Positions 8,981 through 20,125 of a DNA stretch of 64,000 bases are shown in pieces. Source of the DNA: Isoetes taiwanensis (lineage: Eukaryota > Streptophyta > Lycopodiopsida > Isoetales > Isoetaceae); the NCBI GenBank assembly GCA_021234155.1, contig JAJEKV010000003.1, positions 23,449,218-23,513,217 on the forward strand, read 5' to 3'. Numbering within the stretch: position 1 is the first letter of the stretch; the number at the start of each line of letters is the position of its first letter. The notes beneath the pieces are model-generated. The model was not told the DNA's origin. It searched no databases and saw nothing but the letters and a program-made list of their open reading frames with translations. The position numbers and the translations under genes are program-made.

Positions 8981-11354
8981 AAATCTGACAAGAGTGGCAT
9001 CTTGTTACATAAGTGTGACAATCCTTAAACATTGAAGGCCAAAAGTAACCAGCTCGTAATATTTTTTTGGCTGTGGATTCAGATGAAAAATGGCCTCCGC
9101 ACACTCCATGATGACACTCTTGCAGAACCAATGCATATTCCTGTTCCTGCAAACACCTTAGAAGCAACCCATCTCTATTTCTTTTGCATAACACATCACC
9201 TACTAAAACATAAGCTAAACACCTTTCTTTGAATCTCCTTAAGGCGCTTTTGGTCATGTCTGCAGGAAGTTCTTGCCACTTAAGATATTTGATAATTGGG
9301 ACTTGCCAAGAATCATAACTGAGGACTTGAAAGACTTCAGCCTCTCCCTGCACATCATTGTCAACTTCATGATCATAGAAAGCATATGGAAGGTATAGAC
9401 TAGGATTAGTAGTTCGAGCAGTAGTACAGATTTGAAGATCGAAAGATTGAAGCCTGACTGCCCAACGATGAAGCTTAGCCTTTTTTTCTACTTTACCATA
9501 AAGCATACATAATGGGTTCAGCTTCATGAACACTAGTATCTTGCTGCACATCAACAAATGTCCATGCTTCTTGACCAAAAATATAAGCGCAGCAGCATGT
9601 TTTTCCAGACTCAGATATTTTTCCTCCGTCTTTGACCATTGCTTGCCAGAAAACTCTATGAGACCTTTTCCTTGGATAAGTGCTATTCCCAATGCCTTCT
9701 TTGTCACAGTGATATAAACCTGAAAATCCTCAGAAATGGTTGGCGAGATCAAGATGGTTTCTGCACTTAAAGCACTTATTAGAGAGTCAAAAGCCTCTTG
9801 GCACTCCTTAGACCAACATACCCTAATAAATTTGCTCTGTCCTTTAGGGATATATCCTACTCTTGTTAATGCAGAAATAGGACTGATCATATGTGAGAAA
9901 TTTGGTACATAGATTCTTAAGAAACTGGCCATACCAATCAATTTCTTAACTTCTTTGACATTAGTAGGAGCGGGTACATTCTTGAGTAGTGCTACCTTCT
10001 CTTGAGAAACCTGTAGGCCTGCATGTGAAACTTGGTGGCCAAGTAGTTGCCCCTTGGGCGTTAGAAAAATGCACTTTTTAGGATTTAAATTTACTCCAGC
10101 TTGCCTACACATTATGCAAAGATCATGTACTAATTGAAAGTGCTGGGCCCTTGTAGTACCAAGACACAAATCATCCAAAAATATTCTAAAGGATTCTGGA
10201 GGCATGTTTTTAAAAGCTAGATCCATGGCCCTTTGAAATGTAGAAGGTGCATTCATTAACCCAAAAGGCATTCGTTTCATAGCATAAGTACCCCAAGGCG
10301 TCACAAAAGATGTTTTAGGTTGATCATCCAATCTGATAGCTATTTGGTTAAATCCTGAAAACCCATCTAGGAAAGAGTAAATTTCTTTGCCAGCTATAGC
10401 GTACAGGGTATCTTCAAGGAAGGGAAGAGGATAACAGTCCTTTAGAGTTGCCTTATTCAATTCCCTATAATCTATGCAGATTCGCAAATTTCCATTCTTC
10501 TTTAAGACTGGTACAATACATGACACCCAAGATGGATTGCTAATAGGATAAATGAGATCGCCGATCACCATCTTCTCTAATTCTTCCTTGATCAAGTGTA
10601 GCAATGAGGGATTAAGTTTTCGTAGCTTCTGAAATACAGGTTTGGCTCCTTCCTTAAGTTTAATTTCAAACTCAGCCACATTATTAGATACCCCTGTTAA
10701 TTCGGAGTAATCCCATGCAAATACGTCAGCCATACCTTGAAAGAGCTCTTGAAATTGGTGGCACTCATATGCATTGGTCAATTTCCCCATGAATATGCTT
10801 CTGTTTTGGCCATTCTTGGTGATAGTTATCTCGTGGGTGTCTTCCTCTTGGGAAGCATTGATCACCAATATAGGATGAAGTTGTTGTAATTCTTTCTCTG
10901 GCAGTTCATCTTCATGGACAGCACCCTCGCTTAAATATTGCATCAGAGTGTTTCTGCAGAGCTGATCGGCCTCTTGGTTGAATTCCCTATTGACATGCAC
11001 AATTTCCCAAGAAGTGAGTAGTGAAAGTTTCTCCAATACCTTGTTTCTAAGCATCTCCATGTCCTTATTTTTCGCTTGAAAGTTCCCTTGGACTTGTTGA
11101 CAGACTAGAAGTGAATCACCAAAAATTGTCAAATGGGAAATATTCAAAGCTATGGCTTCACCAATTCCAGCTAGAAGGGCCTGGTACTCTGCAGCATTGG
11201 ACGTAATAGATGAATGGATCCTGCCTATAGTAGCTATCACCTTAAAGTTAGTATCCTTGAGAATAGCACCTGCCGCAGCCACATTCAATCTTCTAGAGAT
11301 TCCTCCATCAAACCATAAATAGGCTCTAGAAAATTTGGTTCTTGGCTGGTACGT
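8799..11354 (-). CDS. Tat-like Pol: extra RNase H, RT, degenerate RNase H, integrase zinc finger
   Basis: One long open frame from the stop at 11355-11357 down to 8799, with no plausible ATG at its head, so it is probably part of a larger polyprotein. Order: an archaeal-like RNase H with WFDGG (about 11310), AEYQAL, FGDS and EADQL carrying all four acidic catalytic residues; RT with RICIDYRELNKAT and the active-site box IFLDD at 10168-10182; the gypsy-type RNase H, in which the expected Asp positions read VYITVT, FMKLNPL and NPSLYL; then the HHCC zinc finger GGHFSSESTAKK through CHSCQ. It ends in a frameshift inside the integrase core. The enzyme copies element RNA into DNA in the cytoplasmic particle. 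Confidence 0.88.
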   Translation of the reverse strand, partial: TYQPRTKFSRAYLWFDGGISRRLNVAAAGAILKDTNFKVIATIGRIHSSITSNAAEYQALLAGIGEAIALNISHLTIFGDSLLVCQQVQGNFQAKNKDMEMLRNKVLEKLSLLTSWEIVHVNREFNQEADQLCRNTLMQYLSEGAVHEDELPEKELQQLHPILVINASQEEDTHEITITKNGQNRSIFMGKLTNAYECHQFQELFQGMADVFAWDYSELTGVSNNVAEFEIKLKEGAKPVFQKLRKLNPSLLHLIKEELEKMVIGDLIYPISNPSWVSCIVPVLKKNGNLRICIDYRELNKATLKDCYPLPFLEDTLYAIAGKEIYSFLDGFSGFNQIAIRLDDQPKTSFVTPWGTYAMKRMPFGLMNAPSTFQRAMDLAFKNMPPESFRIFLDDLCLGTTRAQHFQLVHDLCIMCRQAGVNLNPKKCIFLTPKGQLLGHQVSHAGLQVSQEKVALLKNVPAPTNVKEVKKLIGMASFLRIYVPNFSHMISPISALTRVGYIPKGQSKFIRVCWSKECQEAFDSLISALSAETILISPTISEDFQVYITVTKKALGIALIQGKGLIEFSGKQWSKTEEKYLSLEKHAAALIFLVKKHGHLLMCSKILVFMKLNPLCMLYGKVEKKAKLHRWAVRLQSFDLQICTTARTTNPSLYLPYAFYDHEVDNDVQGEAEVFQVLSYDSWQVPIIKYLKWQELPADMTKSALRRFKERCLAYVLVGDVLCKRNRDGLLLRCLQEQEYALVLQECHHGVCGGHFSSESTAKKILRAGYFWPSMFKDCHTYVTRCHSCQIFAKRILQPGELRTIVPVSLPDLGIGLCGASPPHVFGSTRIYIGCYRFIYKVGGGYTCKAS

Positions 11355-11484
11355 TCAAGAATAAGAGATGAATAATGGCGGCTATATGATGAGGCATTAG
11401 AGAATAGCACCCTAAACTTTACGGTACCAAAATTTCCTCTATCGATTTATATTTGTGGGGCTATGAGATAAGTTTCCATCCTTA

Positions 11485-11830
11485 TTATAAAGGGTAGCAG
11501 TGGTCTGACCGTCTGAAATAGTACATATTCCTTGTTTCCAGATTGGCCGCATCAACAGTCTTCATCCATCTTCTTCCTAGCAAGAGGTCGTAGACTTCAT
11601 CCTCGTCTTCTTGAGCAAAAGCTATAACCACAAAATCAGTAGAGACAACAATATTTTCAATTGAGACTTGCAGACCAGTGATGAGCCCCATTGGGCGAAC
11701 CTTTTGATTAGAAAAACTCTTCAACATGAGGGGAGTGGGTTTATTTATCTGCAGCTTAAGCCTTTTGAGAACATGATAAGGCATTACGTTCAATCCAGAC
11801 CCACTGTCTAAGATAACATTAGAAAGAGAA
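11485..11830 (-). pseudogene. Tat-like retropepsin (aspartic protease)
   Basis: Contains the active-site stretch LDSGSGLN near 11795-11820 and the C-terminal LLLGRRWM motif near 11560-11580, as in retroviral-type aspartic proteases that mature Gag and Pol. It is in a different frame from gag (shift near 11855) and ends at a stop at 11485, about 130 bp before the RNase H frame opens. Its start is not defined, since proteases of this kind are made as part of a polyprotein. Confidence 0.8.
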
Positions 11831-11837
11831 GAACTAT

Positions 11838-13202
11838 TTATGGTAGCTTTACAAAAGAATATGCCGTGGTCATCGATGCATTTTGTGGCAGCACCAAATG
11901 ACTACTAGCATCTTCATGTGGTAGCATATCCCTCAACACCTTTTCCCTAAACGGGTGCAATCGAAGAAGTGTAAGCAGATCAATAGATATTTTAGAGTTT
12001 TTTAGCAGAATATCAAGATCATCCATCTCCTTGGGCAGAAATTTTTTGCTAGGAGGAAGCGGAATGTACGGTTCAGAAGGTTCAGCAGGTACCTGTGTAT
12101 CCGTTGGTGATACTATAGTTTTTCTTCTAGTCTGGACAGCCAACACTTCCTCCGTTGTATCATCTGCTTGTACCTCTATAAACCGAATAGAACTGCTAGA
12201 GGCCTGCTTCTCTGCTTCTTGTTTAGCAAAATACTCCTTGACACTACATTTAAGGTCAGTGTGACCAATCTGTTTACAAAAGGAACATTGAGGACACTCT
12301 CGTCCATAATGTCCCCTTTTAGCACATTTTGGGCAAGGTCTTAGAAAGCATGTATTGTCTGAATGATTAGTTCTTTGGCAAATAGTGCATGCGGCATTAG
12401 CAGTATTAGTATTTGTTGGCAAGACATTCTGACCTTTAAGAACTTCTGCAAGTTGTTTCGACACGTCCAACAGGGTTTCTGTAACTTTAGTTATTTCTGC
12501 CCTCACTTCATCTTCAAATCTAACCCTTTTCTCTTTAGAAACCGCATAGACCTGGTTGAGCGAGAAGGTTCTTGTTCCCAATCTGGATAGAAAGTCTCTC
12601 TTGGGTATGAAGGGTGGTGGTCTTCCCGCGCAGATAGATAATATTTTTGCAATAGAGATGGCCTTGGCAAATGCCTTATAAATTGAATCTAATTCTCCTG
12701 TATCCTCATGTTTCAACAATTTCCTATAGATCTTGAACTGGGGGTTTGGTCCTAAGATGAAGTAATGAACTAGATGTGCAATGTGGGATGTTCTAATTGA
12801 GCCCTTTGGCATTTCAAGAGGTAGGCATTAAATCGCTCTACATACATAAGCCGGGACACTTTCTCTCTTTTTAATACTAAAGAGAGGCAATTCATCAATA
12901 AGATTACCACAAGTTGTAGGAACACCAAACCTTTCTATAAAGTTCTGGACCATTGTTTTCCATGAGGAGACGTTGCAGCTTCTCATGTACTTAAACCACA
13001 TATTTGGTTCCTCCCTTTTCATGCTTTTTTCAAAAACCGAGATGATGTCACCTCTCTTTCTCCCATGCTCTGCGTAATATTCCTCAAAGACCTGCAAAAA
13101 TTCCTGCGGATTCTTAGTAGCATCAAACATAGGCTGGGAAAATGGCATGTTAACTTCAATGTGACAAGGAAATGGCGGATAATTTTGGGAATGGGTTGGC
13201 AC
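11838..13202 (-). pseudogene. Tat-like Gag with three CCHC zinc knuckles
   Basis: The capsid-like part (12828-13202) has FIERFG and KRESVPAYV, typical of the retrotransposon gag domain. After a TAA at about 12826, produced by a short local frame lesion, the same frame continues to 11838. There follow three zinc knuckles, CTICQRTNHSDNTC, CPKCAKRGHYGREC and CSFCKQIGHTDLKC, near 12240-12410, which package element RNA. A proline-rich linker leads towards the protease. No upstream ATG decides the start; 13202 begins with ATG shortly inside the primer-binding region. Confidence 0.85.
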
Positions 13203-13320
13203 ATGAGTCTCTGTTCGTAACCAATTTCACCATTCTCGGTAGCTCTTAGGTGGAGCCATAGAGTTTCAATACCGTGTATGCTTTGTCCCGGTGGGACCTC
13301 CAACAGATGTTAGCCTAAAA

Positions 13321-13335
13321 CCTGGCTCTGGCCAA
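13321..13335 (-). promoter_or_regulatory. Primer-binding-like site of copy 1
   Basis: On the minus strand the sequence reads TTGGCCAGAGCCAGG. It resembles the initiator-Met primer site TGGTATCAGAGCC with a short change in the middle. It lies directly after the presumed 5' LTR end and is conserved at 63011-63025. Confidence 0.55.
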
Positions 13336-14197
13336 CATTCAGAAGGAAGATATGGTGAGAACCTCCAGATCTAATTAGAGGGAAGATCAACCCCAAACTA
13401 TAAGGAAATAAAGTCTAAGAACTTAGAACATAAAAGATACAATCTTGCTATCAAACAGTAAACGTTTTTCTTACAATAGATTAATTTTTCTTTTGCTTTT
13501 CTTGAAGGAAATACAGCAGAACAATGATTTTTAGAAGAATGCAAAAATAGGTCTTGCTTGATTCAGGAAAATAAATACACGAAATTCAGCAGAACAAAGA
13601 TTTTAAGGAGAATACACAATAGGTCCTTGCTTGATTCCGGAAACAAATACTCCTAAGAGCAGCTTGAATCAGCCATAGTCATGAGCTTACTGGAAACCGA
13701 ACATTGGAATTTCACAATCAGAATATATTCTTGGTTTTGAATTCGGCGAATGCACACATATATCATATGATGTTACCCGCAGAGAGCAAAATCGGCTTCC
13801 TCTTCTCTTTAAACATCTTCTGGATCCCGCCAAGAAATGGTTAGATCCATACCTGTGCATGATATCGGCAGATTTGGAGCAGAACTTCATGATAACAGTT
13901 CGTTGGAGCTTCTTCGAGTTCGTCCAAAAAGGGTAAACAGGTCGTTTAGGGTTTTCTTGAGATAACATGCCAAAAAAATATCTTAAAGGTTGAAAGTAAT
14001 AACATTATTTTTTGTTGATGTAGAAACAACCATATCGATCCGCAAACTTCTCCCTCCAACTCAGAAGATACCCTCTTGAAGTAGAAGTCCTGAGAAATCT
14101 ATCGGAGCCCATATTTTGCTTCAGCACCAAAACGTGTAAAAATGGCGAAAAATGATGTTGCCTCTAGGGGAGGCAACAGGAGGCAGTGAGGCACTGA
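13336..14197 (-). repeat. 5' LTR of Tat-like copy 1
   Basis: This block recurs twice around the second element, at 55866-56780 and 63026-63860, as expected for an LTR. Shared anchors are GATATGGTGAGAACC near the start and ATGATGTTGCCTC near the end, where a palindrome TGTTGCCTC/GAGGCAACA lies. The outer limit is uncertain: homology to the far copy continues past 14197 to about 14340, so either the LTR is longer or flanking DNA was duplicated with it. Confidence 0.75.
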
Positions 14198-14451
14198 TCA
14201 AAACTTCGTAGGTGAGGAGTAGTGGATGTGGATAATCGTAGGAACCCGGGAAGACTCCATTGAGCTGCTGGTATTGATGGCCAGTTTAAATTTCACATTC
14301 AATGCGGGCAACCAGGCTGTCGCAAGGGGGAACCTTAGGCGGGAAGGAACGCCGCATCGTCGTCCAGCTATGGCGTTCGTGCACAAAATCCAAAGCCTTA
14401 CCATTTTAAAAAAGAAGATGTTGTGCATAATGAGAAATTTCTTATTTGTCC
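14198..14451. other. Flank shared with the right end of the window
   Basis: The segment to about 14340 matches 63865-64000 (shared TAGTGGATGTGGAT, AAGACTCCATTGA and CAGTTTAAATTTCACATTCA). It is either outer LTR sequence or host DNA duplicated together with the element. No gene is recognised. Confidence 0.7.
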
Positions 14452-14735
14452 CTAAGCTTAGCTGTCAATATATTAACCACTACTACATTTTATGATGATA
14501 AGGATGTGCAAACCCTCATCTCGAAAAAAGAGTAACCCCATAAAACCACCCAATTGGCACCAACGAGTAAAGTCTCCCTGTGCTCCAGGACTCCATAATA
14601 GCAGCAAAGAGTATTCTAAACTATCAGCAGATATAGAGACTGCATTTTTACATGCTAGTTCTTATCAATTCAAGGTTGAAGTCCTCAATGAAACGTGGCA
14701 TAAGCTGTGAATCATACTAGTAGAATGCGACACCA
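14452..14735 (+). repeat. Dispersed repeat, copy 1
   Basis: Matches 44205-44425 in order: CCTAAGCTTAGCTGTCAA, TTAACCACTAC, AAGAGTAACCC, GCATGCTAGTT-like and GAAGTCCTCAATG blocks. It is related to the degenerate array at 43740-44600. Origin unknown. Confidence 0.75.
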
Positions 14736-14846
14736 TGCAAGACTTGTTTAGAAATGGGAACATGCAAGACCATTAATTATATAGTGATAAAATATAAATA
14801 CAACTTATATTCGTCTTTGTACTTGGGAATGCATTTGAGATGAATG

Positions 14847-16210
14847 TCTCCGCCCCCAGGAGGATGGGGGCTTGGCCATTCTGGATTTAGTGTTGCATAG
14901 TAAGGTGTTGGTCTCCAAGTTTGTTTGGAGCATTCTGCAGGATGGAGCATCTTCTCCTGGTGCGGCGCTGTTGTTGCAGTCTCTTCGCCATTGTGTGGCG
15001 TTTGGGAAGCCGTCTGTGCATGTGGAGTTGCCCTGGGCACTGTTGTATGGTCTCCGGCCTTTCCCACATGCATCCCCTTTTCTCACAGGAGTGTTGCGGG
15101 CTTGGGATCATGTGCGTGTGCTCTTCCAGCTAGATTATGCCTCAGTTTATCACCACTCTTCTCCTTTCTTGTGGGTTCCTTTACCCCCTGCGCACTTGCC
15201 CTTATTTACTGGCTGTGTGCATGCTTTCGGACGTTGTGGCCCGTTGGAGGCTGCTGTGCTCACCTTGGAGGATTGGTATTGGGGTGGTCAGCTAGCCGTG
15301 GGGAGTTCTTTTCGAGGCTCGCCGCCGAGGGAGGCGTGTAGGGCTATCACGGGAGCACGTGGCGGGGAGTATTCCGCTACACATACCTATAGTCCCTCAG
15401 GATGATGTGGTGGTGCAGGTTTGGAAGGTTCATCCGGATGTTGTGTCTTCTTACTTTGTGCGGTCTTCTACCGGTGTTGGCTATTCATGACACCTTTGCC
15501 CCTTCGTGCAAGTGGTCTCTCGCAACTTCGGGTTCTCGATGGCGTTCGGTTTGGGCGTGGACATGGAGCTCACTTCCCCAATCGAAGGTTAGGGTGCTTC
15601 GTGGGCGGTGGTGGTGCAATGCTATGGGTGAATGCCCTTGTGAGTCGGTTTAGGCGGGTGTGAGCCCCTCTCGCCCCTTGTTGTGGCCTTCATCATTGAG
15701 ACTATGGAGCATTGTGCGGTTTTTATGCCCTCACTTGCGTTGCCGCGGGATTGGGTTAGGGCTCTGTTTGGGGTGAGATTGACTAGCCGCCATTCTGTCG
15801 CTTCATGTGTATCCGGTGCTTGGCCACTCTTCTTGCGCAAACAAGCCTTGCAGACCGTGCATGGCTTGGTTGGTGTGGCTGATTTGGAAGGCGGCGGTTG
15901 TGGATCTTTCGGGGATTCACTGACTGCGGCCCTCTCGATTCCTCGACTTCGGTACAAGCTATTTCAAAGCTTTCTAGTGTTCGGGGAGTAGTAGAGTGGA
16001 AGTTTGCCATTTGGCGGGACTTCTTGGGTGTTGTAGATGGTGATGGTCGGTTTGTACAGCAGTAGAGTTGCAGTTTTTCTGTGAGTTTATTGTGGAGTGT
16101 CGAGGTATCGCTGTCTCTTTGGGGCAGTTCTCCTTCCTCCTCACTTGCTTTGTAACATTACCATTCTTTTAATATATTGATGACACAGTTCAAAAAAAAA
16201 AAAAAAAAAA
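14847..16210 (+). mobile_element. LINE family A, 5'-truncated copy 1
   Basis: 3' fragment of a non-LTR retrotransposon, ending in an 18-bp A run at about 16193-16210. It matches the copy at 51256-53310 over its length, including the tail block CTTTGTAACATTACCATTC. It begins within the thumb region that follows RT, so most of the element is missing. No clear target duplication was found. Confidence 0.8.
14872..15405 (+). pseudogene. LINE family A, C-terminal Pol fragment
   Basis: The open frame reads LDLVLHSKVLVSKFVWSIL near its start, the region following RT in plant LINEs where a GGLG-DL-hNxAL-like motif precedes the helix 'KxVWxIL'. It has no catalytic domain left. Other frames cover the following 300 bp, so the reading frame is broken. 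It is probably a dead-on-arrival copy. Confidence 0.65.
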
Positions 16211-17020
16211 CCAACTTACAACACATACCAAAAACTCATATTCACTTCGATTCAAGAACAATTTTATTTCTATGTATTGTGAGGTTGCAATAGTGAATGC
16301 ATGAATGCATGGAATGCAATTTTATGATTTTTATTGGTTCTTATCCTTTGTTTCCTTCCATTAGCCATGTGACTACACCTTTTTATCTACCCAAAGTATT
16401 ATAGCCTTTGGTTAAGCAAATGAATCTTTTCATTGTCATCCACTGCCATTTGCACCAAACATTTTTCCTTGCAATGTCGTTAACTAAAACACATGAAAAA
16501 TATATCAACTACTTGCTAAAGCCTTCAAAACCAAACCATTAGAGATGATAAAAAGAATAAGAATATTCCTTTATAAATGGCAAAACAGAAAACCAACCTA
16601 CTAATTGAATGATGGATGTCTTTTATGACACCTAAAGGAAGGATATTAATGCTTTCCAGTAGAGACAGATAGATAGGAAGAAACATTTCATGCGAAGGGG
16701 TTAAATCACAAATTCCACATGTTCGCGTATCCCATAGGAGTAGTGAATTGGCTATTGCATGAGTCTCAGGCAATATTTTTAACCATTTTCTGGAGATGTG
16801 ACATGGGGTATACTTCCCATGTAGAGATGTTACACATGGGAGTTCAACTAAGCTGGTATCTACAATCTTGAAGATGCTCTTGCTCATGTGAAGAGAACCA
16901 AGCAATCGATTAGATGTTGAGTCTTATGTATTATATAACATGCCATTAAAAGCTCTCTGTTTTTCTTTTTTTTTAAACCTTTGATAACCAAATGATTTCT
17001 AACTCAGTTATTCGTTTTGA
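16211..17020. other. Stretch without a supported gene
   Basis: AT-rich sequence. A 126-codon open frame on the minus strand (16525-16905) resembles nothing I know. Confidence 0.5.
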
Positions 17021-17021
17021 T

Positions 17022-17051
17022 AATAGAATAGAATAGAATAGAATAGAATAT
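17022..17051 (-). repeat. (TTCTA)n tail of LINE family B
   Basis: About five GAATA/TTCTA units directly at the element's 3' end. This is consistent with a tail made during target-primed reverse transcription. Confidence 0.85.
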
Positions 17052-17129
17052 GTTTTTAGCGTCCACGGAGACCAACTGGCCTATGGGACCCAAACAAAAG
17101 AGAGCGATAAAAGTTTATTCCGACAGGAT

Positions 17130-19670
17130 TAAAAAACCCTCGCCCCGAAGGGTTTTCGAGGGAAAAACCTTAGCAGTAATAAGCATGCTGGCATACTGTA
17201 CAATTGCATAAGACAGTTCAATACCGTCCCGTAGGACACAAACGAGTCCGTGCATCTATAATCTCCTGGAGGTATGACCCCAACAAACCCACTGACGCCG
17301 TAGTCAATAACTGATGCAACGGATGGCCAGGCACTAGTAATCGAACATATTGCTCTCGGATATGGGCAAATCTTTGGGCGATCTGGAGGGCATGACATTC
17401 ATCCTCAATCGCGCCCTGGTGACAACACTGGCAAAGCCTTTGCTCTCGTGCTTCCCGAGCCCAACGCCCTGTTTCAATGCGAAGGCGATGTGCACCCGTG
17501 CGAATGGAAGCTATAAGTCTGCGCTTGAGCTTGCTTGTCTTTCCACCAGGATTTCAGGCGTTGGGGACCCATCGCCGTGGCCAAAGCAAGGTGGGGCAAG
17601 CGTGTATCGCCATAGCGACCACCTTTTGGCGATAAACGATATGGCGTTCCAATGCGGCCCGTTGAAGGGGTTGAAAGCCTGTCTCCTGGAGTAGGATCTG
17701 GTACGGAACTATGGACTTCACCCCCAGGGCCCGTGCCAAGAAGGCCTTCTGCACCTGCTCGAGGTCATTCCAGGTGTTGGGGGATATCACCGGACCCCAC
17801 ACTTACGCCCCATATAAAAGGACCGGCTCAACCAAGGCCCAAAACAAATGTATTTGGTGGCCCTGTGCATACAACTCGCCTTTGTGGCTGTTGTTACGCG
17901 ATGGCATATAGTGCTTTCCAACCCGCCGTGACCCTTAACCCGGTAGCCGCGATCCTAATGGGTGGTAGTTGAGAACTCAATCCCCAAGTACTTGTAGGTC
18001 GGAGCCACCTCTACCTCTTGCCCCTGGTAAGTGAATGTGGGAAGCCTTGGGCGACGGGATGATGCAACTAGCAAAGACACCCTAGTTTTGGCCAAGTTAA
18101 CTCGCATGCCGGTGAATTGGCAAAAAGTGTCAAGAGCATCCGGTGACGTTGCATGTCCTCTCGGAGTATAGGCCATGAGGTTGACATCGTCCGATATATG
18201 AGTTGCCGGATTGTGTGATGCATGAGATGTGCAAGCACCTCCATGCTCGAGAGCCAATCTTCCAACCGATCAATGTATAGGCCAAAGAGTGGGGAGAGGG
18301 GGCAACCTTGACGCTCCATGCCTCATCGATCACCGCCCGATGTGATACGCCCGAAAGCACGCCTCATATAACCTATATATATGTATTCTCGCAAGTCCGT
18401 GGGGTCCCCACCGTACGATGATGGGTCCCGAGCTTGTTGCGGGTAACCGCGGTCGAATGCTTTTGCAAAATCCACGTAAACAACAAGATGAGTTTACTGC
18501 TGGCGATTCCTACTATCCTCAATCAATGCGCAGAGTGAAGATATGATCAATGGTGGAATGTTTGGGCGAAAAACCCGCCTGTGTAAGAGCTCGCACCTCT
18601 GTTTCCTCTCGCCCATATTGTCACCGCTGCTCAAGGATGCCAATTGAACAGACTTTGCAAAGAGAGAGCTGACCATAATAGTGCGGTGGTAGTTGGTAGG
18701 GCATTGAGGGTCTTACGCTTTGTATATGGGCACTACTCTACTAGTGGTCCATTGCATAGGGAAGCCTTTCGCAATGCTTTATTGAACAATGCCGGAGGAT
18801 GGCACCAATGGAGGCCTAGCCCATTTGAAGTTCTCGGCGCATGCCATCTAAAAATTTCCCTTCCCATTAGCTAGACTTTGTAGGCCCATGATGACACCCC
18901 TCTCGTGATAACCCGTGAGCCATGCCTATCTGTGGAGGGACGGTGCTCGCCCCCGGCCGGGTCGCATCTGCTGTTGCAAATCTTGTATCCATTGCTCCGA
19001 GGTGATGTTCCCGTGGGTCGTGGGGGCTTGCTCAAGACCCTTCTCTAGAATGTCCTGGGGTGCCGGTCCAGGAGACCAAACATCTATTGCTAATGCTCTG
19101 CGAGGTATCTGGCCTTCTTATTCTTGAGAAAGGAGCGATATTGACTGGTCCTCTGCCAGGGGCTCAAATTTTGGAACCTGCTCGGCCGCTGTGCGTGCAT
19201 TAAAGTCGCCAAACAACATAACCCTGCCCAACTGTTTGTGCTGCTGTATGTCATCATATAGATCGACATAGGGCTCCAATCGATCCACATCCGAATGAGT
19301 GTTATAAAAGTTGCTCTCGGCATGTGGAAAGTAGCATCTTTGCTATGAGGAGAGTGTCGCCACCGCTTTGTCATCACGCCAGCACCCACAAGTAGCGATT
19401 GTACTGCCATGCTTTGTGCAACGAGGCCCGAAAGTGCCTCAAGGTTGCACCGCGGTAGTAGCAGCAACCCCGCCATGCCCTGGCTTGTTCGTGCACTCAT
19501 TGAACACCGAGAAATGCAGATAGCCTGGGAGATCCGGTAGTCTGTGCCCTGCATGCTCCCATGTTTCCATGAGAAAAATGAGATCCATATCTGGTGCAAT
19601 AGAGTTGAGGCTCTCGCCTTTCTGCCAGGGGAAGCCGCGACAGTTCCAAGACACCATCCGGAGGCACACA
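17130..19670 (-). pseudogene. LINE family B endonuclease-reverse transcriptase
   Basis: The N-terminal APE-type endonuclease begins at 19669 region with MVSWNCRGFPWQKG and LIFLMETWE. The RT domain shows RQGCPLSPLFGLYIDRLE near 18270-18310 and the active-site area DDVNLMAYTPRG near 18180, where the usual FADD has become SDD. KYLGIEFS lies near 17970. The C-terminal part reads VQKAFLARALGVKS and LLQETGFQPL near 17650-17760, a motif known downstream of RT in several LINE clades. Many frame changes make it non-functional. Confidence 0.75.
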
Positions 19671-19760
19671 TCCTATTTGTTGGCATTCGATGTGGACGCT
19701 CGATGATCTGCCCCGGTTGCAAGGGGAGCAGTGTGCGACGCCTGAGCAGCGGTCGGAGAT

Positions 19761-20125
19761 AAATAATAATTTTTTTTATAAATGTTTTTATTAGATAATA
19801 TTAAATATCTATAAATTATTCTCTACCACTATCATTACTTATTTATTTTATCTCCTGATTTGCAAGAGTAAATTTCTTGATAGCAAGTGGAACATTGGAA
19901 TGAGCAAGAGCAAAGGGCAAAGATAAAGGACAAAGGTAACAACAAACTAAAATATTTTAAAGGAAAAAAATATATTAACGTATTCATTCATCTATCAATC
20001 ATTTAACACTATTTTAGATTGATTTAAAATTTATATAACATAAGGCTAGATTATATTCCAAATAGAAATTGATTATCAATATAAATCAAAAGTGCAAACC
20101 ATAAGGTAAATGTGATAAGTAACAA
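19761..20125. other. AT-rich spacer
   Basis: No gene is seen. Very AT-rich, with long A/T runs. Confidence 0.5.

Larger units (their letters stand above)
6962..14200 (-). mobile_element. Tat-like Ty3/gypsy LTR retrotransposon, copy 1
   Basis: Minus-strand order from the right: LTR (about 13336-14197), primer-binding-like site, gag, protease, extra RNase H, RT, degenerate RNase H, integrase, 3' region with two tandem-repeat arrays. The second copy at 55866-64000 shows that the 3' LTR should lie left of 6962; it is missing here, where the sequence joins the MITE region. The RT box FLDD, triple CCHC gag and extra RNase H fit the Tat lineage. Coding parts are interrupted by frameshifts, so the copy is not autonomous as written. 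Confidence 0.85.
17021..19760 (-). mobile_element. LINE family B with pentanucleotide tail, broken
   Basis: Minus-strand order: endonuclease start (MVSWNCRG) at about 19655, RT motifs near 18300-18000, C-terminal region to about 17130, and a (TTCTA)n tail at 17021-17051 instead of poly(A). Microsatellite-type 3' tails occur in several LINE clades outside L1. The element appears nearly full length for its endonuclease-RT ORF, but it is shifted and stopped many times. Confidence 0.75.

Noticed and set aside
20086-20100. AAAAGTGCAAA near both sides of the gypsy element as an extended target duplication
   Set aside because: The left copy is 120 bp away from the LTR; only AAAGT adjoins both LTRs.
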